From Kalaharituber pfeilii (taxonomy: Eukaryota > Ascomycota > Pezizomycetes > Pezizales > Pezizaceae), in contig WHUZ01000023.1 of assembly GCA_015179045.1 (NCBI GenBank), positions 682,001 to 746,000 on the forward strand: a stretch of DNA of 64,000 nucleotides, in the 5' to 3' direction. This document shows positions 11,327 to 22,804 of this stretch, one piece after another. The first letter of the stretch is position 1; the number at the start of each line of letters is the position of its first letter. Both the position numbers and the translations under genes were made by a program. The notes under the pieces were generated by a model. It searched no databases. It saw only the letters and a program-made list of their open reading frames with translations, and was not told the origin of the DNA.

Positions 11327-11872
11327 CTAGCCTCTGGAATGATTGTCCATTGCATGCCAATTCGAGGAGCAGTATATTTCTGTGTTCTTTCCAATTGGCA
11401 TTGAAAAGCATTTGATGCTAGATTGCCTTTCTTTGTGCATCCTCCCTTGCAAGAATAATGTGGTATTCCACAACTTTCTGTTGGATAGTAAGTTTTTTTT
11501 TCCACATCTTGCAATTCGTTCTGCAATGGATGCAACAACGCCCTTCGTACGATTGAGGTTCCTGATCATACCATACCATCAGCAAGTTTCTATGTCATTA
11601 CTGGTAGCATTTCGATATTGAGATAGATATATGGTCTTATTTACTTGACTTGCGTAAAAACTCAAAAGCGTCCGTACAGAACTTAACAATCTGATCATAG
11701 TAATCAAAGACTGCTTCCTGGAGGCCCTGGTGGTGTGACCACAGATCTTGAAATTCCTTGAATATGGGACATAGTGTCTCCACCTTTTCAAGCAAATCGG
11801 TGAGGCAGCTGAAATATCGAACATAATTTTGAGCCGTCTGTTCCAGCATGTCCTGTCAGCACTTAGCAGCAT
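11327..11872 (-). pseudogene. Possible STAND/NLR-type N-terminal domain relic
   Basis: On the minus strand 11637-11849 reads as a helical segment with LTDLLEKVETLCPIF, LWSHHQGLQEAVFDYYDQ and KFCTDAFEFLRK. This resembles the helical N-terminal domain found before NACHT or ankyrin regions in fungal STAND proteins (DUF7708-like). A second helical stretch follows at 11327-11569 in another frame, suggesting a frameshift or intron. No nucleotide-binding motif is present. The identification is by pattern only; a random open frame is a real alternative. Confidence 0.35.
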
Positions 11873-12639
11873 CGATTTAACGTACTGTCCCGTCCCCTGC
11901 CTTCAATTTGAGCCCAGTTGAGGGTAATCTGCATTCATATTAATTTGTTGTGGTATCCGGAAATTGCGCAAGATCCCCGTAGTGTGCGTTAGTGGACGTT
12001 AGCTCGAGCTCTCATGAGTTCCCCAATGTTTTTAGAAGGTGCCCAATTCTGTATTTTATAAGTATGGAGAATACGAATTGTTTAAGCATAATACAGCGAT
12101 CGTGCAGTAGCAGTGTGCAACGACGAAATCAGAAGGCAAGAACATATGAAAGATATATGAGGATTGCAAACATAAAGGGTGAGAGGGGGCGAAGGGGCTG
12201 GTTTAGCGACTATTTAAGCAGCTGCAGCTGCTGGGAGACTTTCACCCACTCGTTCACCCGATGTATTCCTCCCTTCGGCACCCCCTCAAAGAACCCATTG
12301 ATGCTTGAAAAAGTCTTCATTCCATCCTACCTCTTGCACCAGGACAACACCTCCTGGTTCAGAATTGACCTCCAGATTACTGAGGCTCCCTCCGCCGATC
12401 AAATGAGCCCTGGCTCCTGCGTACGCACAAGATTGATCCCACTAATGTCTTGTTTTTTTAAGTTACACCTCTTTTGGTTTCGGAGCAGCAGCGCAACGCA
12501 CCTACGCATTCCTCCGCTGACCTGCTTATAGGGCTGCTCCGTTCCAGAGCCCGCAGGCACCCTTCGGAAAAACGAGAACAATAGAAAAATCAAAAAAAAG
12601 AAAGAGACATGGGAACAGCGACCGAGCAAGGATTAATTT
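11873..12639. other. Intergenic, with an unconvincing 179-codon frame
   Basis: An open frame at 11992-12531 (plus) has no recognisable domain, overlaps an open frame on the other strand and looks compositionally random. I do not call it a gene. Confidence 0.3.
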
Positions 12640-13320
12640 GCGGTAGAGGAGGAGGTGCACGGTGAAAGGCAGCTATAAGGGAGGCTGCGGCGCCGGAGGT
12701 GGAGGTGGGAGCTTTGTCAGTGGTGTCATCTACTACTTCTGTGGCAAGGAGCTCATCTTATAGGTCAATCCTTTCATCCGCTGTCAAGGTATGAAGGGTG
12801 GAGGTGGTAAAAGAGGTGGGAGTGGTGGCGGGAGAGGCTGTCAGAAAGGCTGTCAAGGAATGTGGGAGAGGATGGCAGAGGGAATGGCGGAGGTGTCGGG
12901 CGCTTATCGTGGGTTGCCGGAGAGGGGTAGGCGGTATGAGAGGGGGCAGGAGGGGTGAAGGAAAGGTGATAGTGGTATAGTCAAAAGCGACAGGATACAA
13001 TTGGGAATCTGGAGGTGGTAACGGTGAACGCGGCGGGAGATCGGGGGTGGTTTGAGAGGTGACGGGAGAAGGTGAGGTGGGATAAGCGGGGAGGGGGAGG
13101 GAGAGAAGCGGCGGTGGGAGAGGCGACAGGAGACGAGGGGAGAGGTGGACGAGAAGCGGGAGGGGGGCGGGGTGGGGGGTGCCGTAGGCAGAAAATGTGA
13201 GGTATAGGAGGGGGTGTGAGGGGTTGTTGAGCAGCTGTCTGAAATGCGACAGGCGAGAGGGACGGCGGGAGTAGATGCGAGAAGTGTAGTTGCCTAGAAG
13301 TTAACTCAGCCTGCTGAGGA
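12640..13320. repeat. Strand-asymmetric G/A-rich tract
   Basis: For about 650 bp the plus strand is dominated by GGAGG, GGTGG and GGGAG words. The minus strand would read as a Pro/Thr/Ser-rich peptide (12758-13000), but no domain is visible and the frame is short. It may be a decayed proline-rich coding segment or a low-complexity repeat. Confidence 0.5.
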
Positions 13321-13715
13321 GGTGGCTAGGTCGCCAGCGACTGAAGTCACTTTGTAGAATCTAAGGTACTATTCAGGTCTTTCGGCCATCTGCTTTTCCA
13401 ATGTTACGGTTAATCTGATGTAACGGCCCAGATAGCGTAAGCAGAGAGGATTACTAGCTTTCCGGCAGGCCAAAAAGGTAGTAGGATAGCGAGCACATAT
13501 ATACAGGCGCAAAGTAGAGCTAAGACTCATGCCCTTTTCTTGCGGTCACTCTGAGGATAGTAGACACTTCGATCTCCTCTTACAACGTAACAGTCAGCGT
13601 GACGCAGCAAAATTTGCGTACTGATGGAAGTATTTGAAGAAATCACGCTTTCGAGCGGAAGGAATTGATAATTCAAGTGAAGATGATAACCAGAAATACG
13701 TACAGGACCCATGAC
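13321..13715. other. No gene recognised
   Basis: Left flank of the LINE-A insertion at 13728; only short frames. Confidence 0.4.
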
Positions 13716-13727
13716 TTATGTGCCCTT

Positions 13728-14785
13728 TTTTTTTTTTTTTTTTTTAATATCATTAATCGCATGCCGCCCTGTGGGCTATGGCGATGTTTAGTTACAAAGA
13801 GAAAGATAACAGTAAACGTAAAACAGAAAGGAAAAGGACTGAAATGACTTTCGATCGACCACTAGTCTCGTCCTGCCCATTCCAATATCTCCTTTAACTT
13901 GTCTCCTTCCCCTTCCTTTCCCCTCTTAGGCGGTGTCTTCAGGTCTGTCTCCCCCCCCGGCCATTTTCTCTTCCATACCTCGCACTCGCTGAGTACGTGA
14001 GTGGAGGTCTCCAGGGCCTTGCCGCACCATCTGCATTCTGGTGAATCTGCCTTTCCTATTCGGTGTCTCCAGTGTCTGAGCCCCTTGTTTCCTAGGATGC
14101 CTGCTAGAGTGGCGACGGCGCGTCTTGTGACCAATCTCTGGAGGGGTCGATATGTTAGTAGTAACCTGTCTCTTTTGCCGGCTCTCTGTGCCTTCGCGAA
14201 TTGTCGCATTCCGGCCTCCGTAATCGCTTCGTCTTGGTACTGTAATGCGGTGCCGACTTTGGCCGCCATGTCCGCCTGGGCGTTTCCTTCAATTCCCACG
14301 TGTGCTTTCACCCATAGTACGGCTATGTCTAGGTCGCCTCGTGCTATCCTTTCGTCCCAACGGTCCCTTACAGCCTGTGCCGGCGCTTCGTGGGTTGGGT
14401 TGCCGTCCGCTATCGTCTTCAGTTTAGATATGGCCACTTTCGAGTCCGTGACGATTAGGATCTCCCCGTCCCGTTTCATGGCTTCGCTCATCGCTATTAG
14501 CTCTGCGTCGTTCACTGTGGACCGATTGCCCAGGTGTATTGAGGTGCTGGCTCCGTTGTGGTGCGTCCCGACTCCGGTAGCCTCATTTATTCTGCTTCCG
14601 TCAGTGTACATGCATGTCCAGCCTTCGTCTTCTTCTCCTGCGATGATTCTTTCCCACTCTTCTCTGGGCGTGTCCCTCGGGTATGATGGTAATGTGTGGA
14701 GGGGTAGGGGTTCCCTATGTACTAAAGAGCCTCTCAGGTATTTTGTGTCTTGTTGTGGGTTTCTTAGGAGTTCGTCTCGGAATCG
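13728..14785 (-). mobile_element. LINE-A, 5'-truncated 1,058-bp copy
   Basis: The 12-bp duplication TTATGTGCCCTT flanks it at 13716-13727 and 14786-14797. Reading from right to left it holds the 3' part of ORF2 (RNase H and terminal zinc knuckle), a roughly 70-bp 3' UTR, the family A hairpin at about 13750-13785 and a poly(A) tail (poly(T) on this strand). It is well preserved and therefore probably recent. Confidence 0.95.
13862..14785 (-). CDS. LINE-A ORF2 C-terminus: RNase H domain and zinc knuckle (partial)
   Basis: The frame is open across the whole insert; the first ATG is at 14611 but the true protein start is missing through 5' truncation. Visible RNase H features are MYTDGSRI (first catalytic Asp), DAELIAMSEA (Glu), LIVTDSKVA (second Asp) and WVKAHVGIEGNAQADMAAK (fourth acidic site). 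After a linker comes the knuckle CRWCGKALETSTHVLSEC, then a basic WKRKWPGG and a final EILEWAG. In Tad-like LINEs this part follows the endonuclease and reverse transcriptase and degrades the RNA template strand. No frameshift is present. Confidence 0.9.
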   Translation of the reverse strand, partial: RFRDELLRNPQQDTKYLRGSLVHREPLPLHTLPSYPRDTPREEWERIIAGEEDEGWTCMYTDGSRINEATGVGTHHNGASTSIHLGNRSTVNDAELIAMSEAMKRDGEILIVTDSKVAISKLKTIADGNPTHEAPAQAVRDRWDERIARGDLDIAVLWVKAHVGIEGNAQADMAAKVGTALQYQDEAITEAGMRQFAKAQRAGKRDRLLLTYRPLQRLVTRRAVATLAGILGNKGLRHWRHRIGKADSPECRWCGKALETSTHVLSECEVWKRKWPGGETDLKTPPKRGKEGEGDKLKEILEWAGRD

Positions 14786-14797
14786 TTATGTGCCCTT

Positions 14798-15121
14798 GTA
14801 GCGGCCTTACAATTGCCAGAACACAAGGACATCGCCACGGGAAACGACTGGAACATTTCATACAACGCCACAGGAAAGATTTCTTATAACGCAACAGTTA
14901 ATCCGTCTGCCAATCCTTCAGCCCTTAATTCCTCCGTCCATGGGGCGCCAGGATTACCCCGCCGGTTCAACAGTATTGAGCTTAATGGCAAACATAGTCA
15001 AAGCGGGGGTAGCGATTACAGTAAACGCGGCAATGAACATGTTAACCTAATGCAACTGCTAGACTCCACTACAGTCGCGCCCCCCATATTGAACCATGTC
15101 ATATTGGATAACCTGCGTTAT
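14798..15121 (+). other. Open frame of unknown status
   Basis: A 105-codon frame (14813-15130), Asn/Ser-rich with several potential N-glycosylation sites (NISY, NATG, NATV, NSSV), runs into a family A tail. It could be a gene fragment cut by the LINE-A insertion on its left, but no homology is recognised. Confidence 0.25.
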
Positions 15122-15185
15122 TCGCCATAGCCCACAGGGCATCACGCGAGTAGTGATATTTTTTTTTTTAAAAAAAAAAAAAAAA
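15122..15185 (+). mobile_element. Family A tail with T-run then A-run
   Basis: TCGCCATAGCCCACAGGGC...GCGAGTAGTGATAT, then about 10 T and about 15 A. No clear flanking duplication, so the insertion is inferred from the core and tail alone. Confidence 0.75.
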
Positions 15186-15410
15186 GACTAGCCTTATTGC
15201 ATCAACTTTGCCGGCCAGAGCTAATTGGGCCGGTGAGGATTATTGGATATTTTTCAAAGGCCATAACATGAGAGCCGTACACAGGATAGCACAGCAGGGT
15301 TGAACAGAGTTTAGTTATTGATAGCTGCTGCAGGATAGGCAATAGAGACCATTGCCGCAGTACTTGCAATAATAGCCCTGTGCACATGAACTACACTTAA
15401 CGTTTTCGCC
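15186..15410. other. No gene recognised
   Basis: Short stretch between a family A tail and the LINE-B 3' end; nothing assignable. Confidence 0.4.
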
Positions 15411-17852
15411 ATGGCAGGGCCCCTGGGTCTAGACCCTCAAAGCCCGGAGGCAGGCTTATCTAGCTACCTCTTCCGCCGCCACCTCTACAAGCGAAAGTCT
15501 CCCCCCTCTCCGCCCCACCTCCACGAGGCAATAAAATTATCTACATCTTACTTCCGCCGCTACCATCGAACAAACGAAAATTCACCCCCTCCCCTCTTAC
15601 ACCTTCAACGACCCAAAAAACTCCCCCAACACCTCCACCACTTCCCCGTTCTCTTGTTGCACGACCCATTTCTTCTCGTCCACGTCCTCCCAACTTTCCC
15701 ACCCTTCCGGGTAGTCCACCTCTTCACACCTAAATGCTAGGTGGTCCGCTGTTTGCTTCTGCCCACACCTGCACATACTCCCTTCCGCCGCTTTACCTAT
15801 CCTTATGTCCCACTCTCTCCCCATCCCCTACCCCGTTCTCAGTCTGGAAGGCAGTTGCTGCCCCCCTGCTCCACCTCATTACTGGGCCTCCCCCGTATCC
15901 AACTTCTCTTCTCTCCGCCGTGCGCAGTCTCTTCCACTTCTGCCGCAGCCCCCCTTCCGTCACCACCGACTTTCCAATTTTGTCCGCCGCTTTCTTTGCT
16001 TCAACGTCTGCCGCCTCATTGACGGCGATACCGATGTGTGCCTTGACCCACATGAGCTTGACGTCCCCCCCCTTTCTTTTCCTCTCTGCTATCATATCCA
16101 TCACCCTCCTTAGGTCTCCGGTTCGCGCTCTTCCCGTTCTCCCTGCCTTCCTCACTGCTGTGATTGCTGCCTGCGAGTCTGTCAGGATGACCAGGTTTGC
16201 CGGAGCCGGGACTGCTTTTTCTACCCCCTTTCTTATCCCCTTGATTTCTCCATCCCATACTGTCGCCCCAGACCCCATCTCCTCGCCTCCTCCGCTGTCC
16301 CACTTCCAATACCCTCCCCCCACCCTTCCCTTCTCATTCATGCTCCCATCTGTGTATACTGCCCCCCCTCCTTGTGTCGCCCAAAAGATGGAGGCCTTCC
16401 ACTCCTCCCTGCCTCCCCCTTTGTGCCCCTCCATCTCCACTTCCGCTACTTCCGCCCGCGCACACTCCCCTCCCCATGAGATTTCGTCCACCCCTTCTGG
16501 CATTACGAAACTTACTTGGCTCTGCATCCTCCCCGCCACCGACTCAAAACCGTCCCCCTTCCGAGTCGCCCATCCTGCGCCCCAGTCTCTCCTCTCTTCC
16601 CCTCTCCTCCACCTCTCCTTCCCCCCCCGAAAGTCCACAGACCACACGTCATCGCATCCCCTCGGGTCTCCCATACTCCTTGCCCCAAGCCTCGCTTGTG
16701 CCGCGTCAAGGGCTGCCTCCGCACACTCCACTCCGGCAATCCAATTTACTTTTTGTCTTGCTGCTCCGTGGACTGCGCCTGTGGCTTTTCTCAGTATCTG
16801 GTACTGGACCTTTTCCATCTCTTTCCTCCACTCCTTCTGCCCCCGCCACCCTATTTCTGCTCCCCACATCATTACCGCTCTGAGCATCTCCGTGTACAGC
16901 TGGCGCCAGCTCTTCGGGCTCATCCCCCACTGCCCTGCGCCTAGACCCATCATCGCCCCCGTAAGTTTTCTCGCCTTCTCCACCCTCGCCTTCCAGTAGA
17001 AGTCGAAATCAAGCGTCGAATCGAAAATTACTCCAAGCCACTTCACTCTCTCCACTTCTTTCCTTCTCCTCTTTCCCTTGATATCCTCATGTTTTGCCGG
17101 CTCCAACGGTACTCCCTTGCTTTCTGCTACCCTCCGGACTATACCCTTCACCTTCACCCTTAGCCTTTCTAGATCCATCACTCCTTCCCAATCCCAGACT
17201 GTTACGTTTATATCATTCATGTACGAAGGGACCTTACACTCCGCCTCCGGGATCTGGGCCCTCAAGTTCTCTTCCAGCTCCTCCAGCATTGGTGCCAACC
17301 ATATTAAGAATATCACCAGCGACAGCGGGAATCCCTGTGGTACTCCCACGTTCGCCCTGCCCTCCCCTCTAACCTGACCGTCCCACTCCACTGTGAACCT
17401 CCTTGCCCGAAAAAATCCTTCCAGCCACCCTGCCCATCTCCTCGCCTGCCTATCCGTTCCTATCCTCTTCAGCACTTCCTCCCCCCTGACGTTATTGAAG
17501 CCTCCCCTTGCATCATCCAGGCTCCACATTGCCCCTCCCCTTCTCGCCAGACACCTCTGTGTCTTTGTAACGGCTCTCATCATGGCTTCGGCTGCATTTC
17601 TACCTTTCCGTCCTCCGAACTGATGTCGGCGGAAAAGCTGATCCGCGTTCTGAAGCTCGCTCGCAACCACCTTCAGACCTTCTCCCCCAATTTCGCTACA
17701 CAGTTGATCAAGTTTATTGGTCTCCATCCCTTCACCTGGGATTTGTCCTTCCCTGGTTTCGGAATCATCACCACCTTGCTCAGCTGCCACTCTTCCGGCG
17801 TTCTCCCCTTCGCCATCTCCTCCGCCATCTGCGTCAAGACCTGAATTCCCAG
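15411..17852 (-). mobile_element. LINE-B, 5'-truncated copy abutting the copia LTR
   Basis: The left end has only the inner part of the family B hairpin (TTCGCCATGGCAGGG at about 15405-15420); the A tail is lost. ORF2 then runs right to left up to 17852, where the copia LTR begins abruptly. No duplication frames the piece, and the missing 5' part (endonuclease, ORF1) is not found beyond the copia element. The junction is therefore a rearrangement or a truncated copia side, not a simple nested insertion. Confidence 0.8.
15597..17852 (-). pseudogene. LINE-B ORF2: reverse transcriptase and RNase H, damaged
   Basis: Reverse transcriptase landmarks are present in order: FGGRKGRNAAEAM, SLDDARGGFNNV, GVPQGFPLSLVIFLIW and SYMNDINVTV. 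The last should contain the YxDD active site but reads YMND, so one catalytic Asp is lost. The usual PLSPV motif is also changed. RNase H follows with VYTDGSMNEKG, GEIKGI, ILTDSQAAI and WVKAHIGI. The terminal knuckle CRCGQKQTADHLAFRC and WESWEDVDEKKW lie in a different frame (15597-15824), so there is a frameshift near 15800. The open frame formally starts inside the LTR at 17886, which is an artefact. This copy should be inactive. Confidence 0.85.
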
Positions 17853-18104
17853 TGTTGAACCGACGGTGTAATCCTAGCACCGACACGGAGGAATTATAGG
17901 CCGGCGGGAGGAATTATAGGCCGGCGGGAGGAATTATAGGCCGGCGGGTTGACTGATGGTTGACTGTGGCGTGTGAAAAGTTTTTACTGTGGCAATTGTG
18001 AAGGTCGCTGTGAAGGACATATAAGTCACGGGTCCTGTGCATACTGGAGACTTCTTCTGTAATCAATTAATCAATTCTCTCCGCTCGAAAGCGTGACTTC
18101 TTGA
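17853..18104 (+). repeat. Copia left LTR
   Basis: Starts TGTTGAACCGACGG and ends at GACTTCTTGA, where left and right copies diverge. It contains three copies of a 22-bp unit (GAGGAATTATAGGCCGGCGG plus two bases); the right LTR has two. A TATA-like ACATATAAGTCACGGG lies mid-LTR and may be the promoter. Confidence 0.9.
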
Positions 18105-18147
18105 GGTTATGAGCCCGGAGCTTCACTAGCCAAACACGTTACCTATT

Positions 18148-18325
18148 TATCACTCGTCGCTCATCGGAGCATATCACTCGTCGCTCATCGGAGCCTATCA
18201 CTCGTCGCTCATCGGAGCCTATCACTCGTCGCTCATCGGAGCTTATCACTCGTCGCTCATCGGAGCTTATCACTCGTCGCTCATCGTCACTCATCAATCG
18301 TCGCTCATCGGAGCCCATTACTCGT
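18148..18325 (+). repeat. 23-bp tandem repeat in the copia leader
   Basis: About six copies of TATCACTCGTCGCTCATCGG plus AGC and one variable base lie between the primer-binding site and the gag start at 18353. The last copies are degenerate. Confidence 0.9.
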
Positions 18326-18352
18326 CAAGCTCATCATTTGCTGCTTACCACT

Positions 18353-20731
18353 ATGTCGTCAGAAGGCGCCTCCTCCTCTTCTTTCTCTATAGCGAAATCC
18401 ACGTCAACTCTCGACATTTCCGAAGTACTGAAAATCACCCCTCGCATCTCTAAAAAGTTGTCAAATGAAGATAACTATCCTGCGTGGGCCATTGAGGCCA
18501 CGCGCCAGCTTCGGAGACAGAAGCTGCTTCAAATAGTAACTGGAAACGAAATCGAACCACCCTCCAACTCAACAGATCTCGCTTTATGGCAGGATAAAAG
18601 CGATAAAGCACTAGACTATATTATGGAAAGCTGTGAAGAAGAGCCACAACTAATGATAAGAGGAGCATCAACAGCAGCGGAAGCTTGGAAGATCCTCAAA
18701 GAAACTTACGAAGGAAGAACTAGAACCCATCTCGCTGCTCTGTTTTTTAATGTGGTACAATTACGGTTTGATGATCGAAAATTGACGATTACTGACCATA
18801 TCATGGCCTTCGAATCCCATTGGCTTAAGTTAGCTACCAGTGTCGCCAGTGTCACCGCTGGCACTACATCGCTAGCAGCTGGAATTAAGAACTTCACAAT
18901 CACTGATTCCTGGAAGGCGACCGCATTACTCAACACTCTTCCTAAAATTCAACCCTATATCAATATTATCGACAATATTACAACCAAGGAAGACGTACCA
19001 ACATATTCGAATGTGGTTCTCAGACTCAAGGAAATTTCGCGACCTACTAGCAAAAAGCACAACTCTAAGGATGAACCTGAACCGGCAGCTGCCTTTGTCA
19101 CTACCAGGATACCATGTGGATTTTGTAAGGCTCGAGGCTTCCCAGGCACATCGCATACCGAATCAGAGTGTCGAACCAAGAAGAGAGAGCAAAACCGAAC
19201 TTCCAAGCAAGCAAATACAACTGAATCAACTAGTACCGAAACGAACACTACAGAATGGCTAAACTTTGCCTTTAATACCGAAGCCAGTACTACTGTAACT
19301 ACCACCTCCGAAGCTGCATGGGCTCTCGATTCAGCATGTTCTCAACATATGACGCCCTACCTAGAAGACCTCATTGATGCGCAGCCTCATATAGAGCCTA
19401 TTAAAAGCTCAGCAGGAACTAGGATGTACTCATCTCATATTGGGACAGTATCAGTGGCCGGACTTTGGCTAAATAATGTGCTTGTTGTGCCAGAGTTATC
19501 ACGGAGACTTGTGAGCTTAGGGGTACTTGAAAACGAGGGGGCAGAAATGCACATAGGAAAAGCTGGCAGGAAAATATCTCTTAAAGGCATAGAATGCAAG
19601 CTTAGGAAGGAAGGAAATCTATACATGTTCGAGAATAAGGTAGAAGAAGCACATGCAAGTATGAGTGAATGGCATGAAAGGTACGGCCATCTCCCCCTAT
19701 CCGCTTTCAAGAACATTCAAGAAGCTCCATCATCTCTCCACACTTCCCAACTACAATGCGAAGCCTGCATGAAAGGAAAGATGAGCAAGCCTCCATCCCC
19801 TGCCCAGGAGTCGATCAGAACGACATCTATAGGTGAACTTATTCATTCAGATGTTTGTGGACCACTTCCGATTCAGAGCCTCAATAACTGTCGGTACTTC
19901 GTCACCCTTATTGATGATTATTCTCGACTGTGCATCGCCAAATCGATTCCAAACAAAGGAGTTGCTGCTGAAACACTTCAGTTGATGATTCAACAATTCA
20001 CTACCATGACTGGGAAACCAATAAGGGCCTTGAGGACAGATCATGGAGGAGAGTTCAAGTCGAAAACTTTCCTTCAATGGCTTGAACAGCAAGGCATTAT
20101 CAGCCACCCCACAGTTCCCTATCACAGTGAGACAAACGCTGTAGCTGAAAGACTGAACAGAACACTTATGGACTTAGTCAGGACCAATTTGCATGGGAGT
20201 GGAATGCCTAAGAATACATGGAATCTAGCCTTGGAGTACTCGGTTTTTGTCAAGAATAGAATTCCGCACCGGTCATTGAAAGGCAAGTCGCCACTTGAGG
20301 TCGCAGTACCTGGTATCAATATTCAGGCGCAAAGACAGCAGTTCAGACCGTTTGGAGAGAAAGTGTTCGCCCATACATACACAGACAACAAACTAGGTGA
20401 TAAGGCAATGGTGGCACGGATAGTAGGATTTACACCAACATATGGGGTATACAAAGTCATTTTACCAGATAGACGAGTTACCCTGGCTAAGAATCCTAAA
20501 CCCCGAAAAGAATCACAAGTAACATCTCTAATAGACCCTTCAATCGAACTTTCAGTACCCAAACCAGTCCAAATACCTATCGATTCGGCAACTATGCCAG
20601 GTCAGTTCCCTCAAACACCGGCAAAGCAGGTCTCTCAAGAATCAACAACCGGGGTAGCGAGAAGTACGGCGAAACCGGTGACTCAGTTGAGACTACCACC
20701 ACCAGCATCATCAAGCCAACCTATGAATTTG

Positions 20732-20762
<31 letters not shown>

Positions 20763-22687
20763 ATTTCATTACTCGCATGCCGCCCTGTGGGCTATGGCGA
20801 GGTATATATATAAAGACTAACTAACAAAGGAAAAAAGCACTAAGTACAGGTATTTGGACCGGGGTCCGAGCCTATCTATTCCCTTTTCCTGTTTGGCTCG
20901 TACTTCTCCGATCTCAGCCACTTCCCCCAAGTCTGACTTTCCCAGCCTCCACCCTTGTCTTTGTGTATACCACGACGGAGCTTATGAATTTGCCAGAGCA
21001 ATCAGAACCTTGGTGGCAAAAGTATGGTGATACCTTCCCGGAAGCAGCAAGACAACGAGCGGCAGAATTCCAGCTACAACAAGAGTTCCAAGCGTCAAAA
21101 TCTATAAGTGATGAGAGGCCGACCAGAGTCCCAAAACCAATCAAACGATTTGACCCCTCGGACCCCTCCACCTATGTAACAGAAGCGTGTCTGACTATTC
21201 AAGAGGCACTACAGAGTCCGGAGGCAAATCACTGGCAGGACGCACTTCAGCGAGAGCTTAAGCAGCTAGAGAAATACCAAGTTTTTGAGTGGGTAGATCA
21301 GGTACCAGCAGGAGCCACAACAGTAGATACAAAGGTAGTACTCCGAATCAAGTCAGAGCTAGATCCCACAAACCCCAAGAGGTATAAAGCAAGGCTTACA
21401 GCCAGAGGATTTACTCAACGACCTGGAATCGATTACCACGAGACATTTGCACCAGTCTGCAGGGCCGAATCCTGGCGACTCGCACTTCACCGAGCTATAC
21501 AGAGAAACTGGGTAGTTGAGCAATTTGATATAGAAGCTGCATACCTGAATTCACCAGTTACTGAAGAACTCTATATTAAAGACTCACATTTTACTGGTAC
21601 TCGAGCCTGGAGACTCAAGAAGGCACTCTACGGATTAAAGCAAGCGGCACGGAATTGGAATACTGTCCTCCATGACTTACTACTTTCAGCTGGGCTCTCC
21701 CAATGCAAGGATGATTTAGGCCTATACTTCAGTAACACAACCGTCATAACTGTCCATGTTGATGACCTGCTCGGAACGTTTGCCTCGCAAGACGAATGTG
21801 AACAACTCGTCAAACACCTATCAACATATGTTACAGTCGAACGGAAAGGCAAGCCCAGTCTATTCCTTGGAGTGCACCTTAGCTGGAGCTCAGAAACAGT
21901 CATGCTTTCAATGGCAACAGCGATCCGAGAGGTTTGCCAGCAACATGGAATCATTCAGCATGCACCTCACCCATACCAGGACCTAGAAATGAATGGGACA
22001 CCTCTGCCGAATCCAAAACCCTTTCAGTCTCTTATAGGGGCACTACTCTTCATAGCTCGCATGTGCCGCCCTGACATCAGGTATGCAGTCAGTAGGTTAT
22101 CCAGGAGAACAGCATCACCATCAGAATCAGATCTGCAAGCAGCAAGACGGGTGGCAGCTTACCTTCTTGGGACCGCAAATGAAGGGATAGAGTTAGGTAA
22201 GGGACTCGGACAAGATCTCAGAATAATAACCGATGCGGGTGAGGAACAATTGGAGGAAAAAGCAACCACGGGTATTCTGGTAATGATGGGAGATGCACCC
22301 CTGGGATGGCAGAGTAGAAAGCAGGATGTGGTGACCCTTTCCTCTACTGAAGCGGAATATATAGCTCTGGGGGAGGCTGCACAAGAGGCCTTATGGTGGG
22401 GAAAAATATTGAAGGACCTAGACAGCAGAGACACATTTGTTCCACATGTGTTTTCAGACAGTACCGGGGCCTGCAAACTGTCAGACAACCCGGAATTCCA
22501 CCAGCGGACTAAGCACATCAGGCGGCGCCATCACTTCGTCAGGGAATGTGTGGAGAATGGAGAGCTTCTTGTTTCGTGGATATCAGGGAAGGAGAATCCA
22601 GCTGATGGGCTAACCAAGGTATTAACAGGACAGAAGTTTACGAAGTTCAAAGAGTACCTAGGAATGATGATTGGGAGGAAATATTGA
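18353..22687 (+). pseudogene. Copia gag-pol polyprotein, interrupted
   Basis: The first ATG after the repeats is 18353. Domain order: gag with DNYPAWAIEATRQL near the N-terminus; a zinc-knuckle-like CGFCKARG...HTESEC; protease WALDSACSQHMTP; integrase with HERYGHL and CEACMKGK (HHCC) and the DDE residues in HSDVCGP, RTDHGGEF and NAVAERLNR. After the insertion come reverse transcriptase (KARLTARGFTQRPGIDYHETFAPV, then HVDDLLG in place of YVDD) and RNase H (ITDAGEE, STEAEYIAL, SDSTGA, TKHIRRRHHFVRE). The protease, integrase, RT, RNase H order with integrase first defines copia. Insertion plus duplication is 261 bp, in phase, but brings a stop at about 20822, so integrase and reverse transcriptase can no longer be made together. 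Confidence 0.93.
20737..20982 (-). mobile_element. ORF1-only LINE derivative, 3' fragment, inside copia pol
   Basis: Flanked by a 15-bp duplication TATGAATTTGCCAGA at 20722-20736 and 20983-20997. Reading right to left it contains the end of an ORF1 protein (SSVVVYTKT, KVRLGGSG, EKYEPNRKRE and stop), a 3' UTR, the family A hairpin and an A tail. ORF1 joins the terminal UTR directly without ORF2, as in the longer copies at 51.8 and 54.4 kb. Confidence 0.93.
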
Positions 22688-22804
22688 AAAGATGGGACCA
22701 AGATCTGGAAGGAAATATAATGTTGGGAGCGTTCATGTGGACTGGTGGACCGTGGCTGGCAATAATGGGTATTGACTTTCAATGGGTGCTAGATTAAGAG
22801 GGGG

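Noticed and set aside
11992..12531. 179-residue secreted or Cys-containing protein
   Set aside because: No domain, no clear start context, mixed composition and overlapping frames on the other strand.
14001..14801. 266-codon plus-strand frame
   Set aside because: Opposite-strand shadow of the LINE-A RNase H domain.
15734..16999. 421-codon plus-strand frame
   Set aside because: Shadow of the GC-rich LINE-B ORF2 on the minus strand; Pro/Ser/Leu-rich with no domain.
17853..17886. LINE-B start codon at 17886
   Set aside because: The ATG lies in the copia LTR; the frame is open there by chance.
18148..18325. CRISPR array
   Set aside because: The 23-bp units are directly adjacent without spacers and lie in a retrotransposon leader.
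20737..20982. Intron in the copia gag-pol gene
   Set aside because: It has a 15-bp duplication, a poly(T) tract and ORF1 coding sequence, so it is an insertion.
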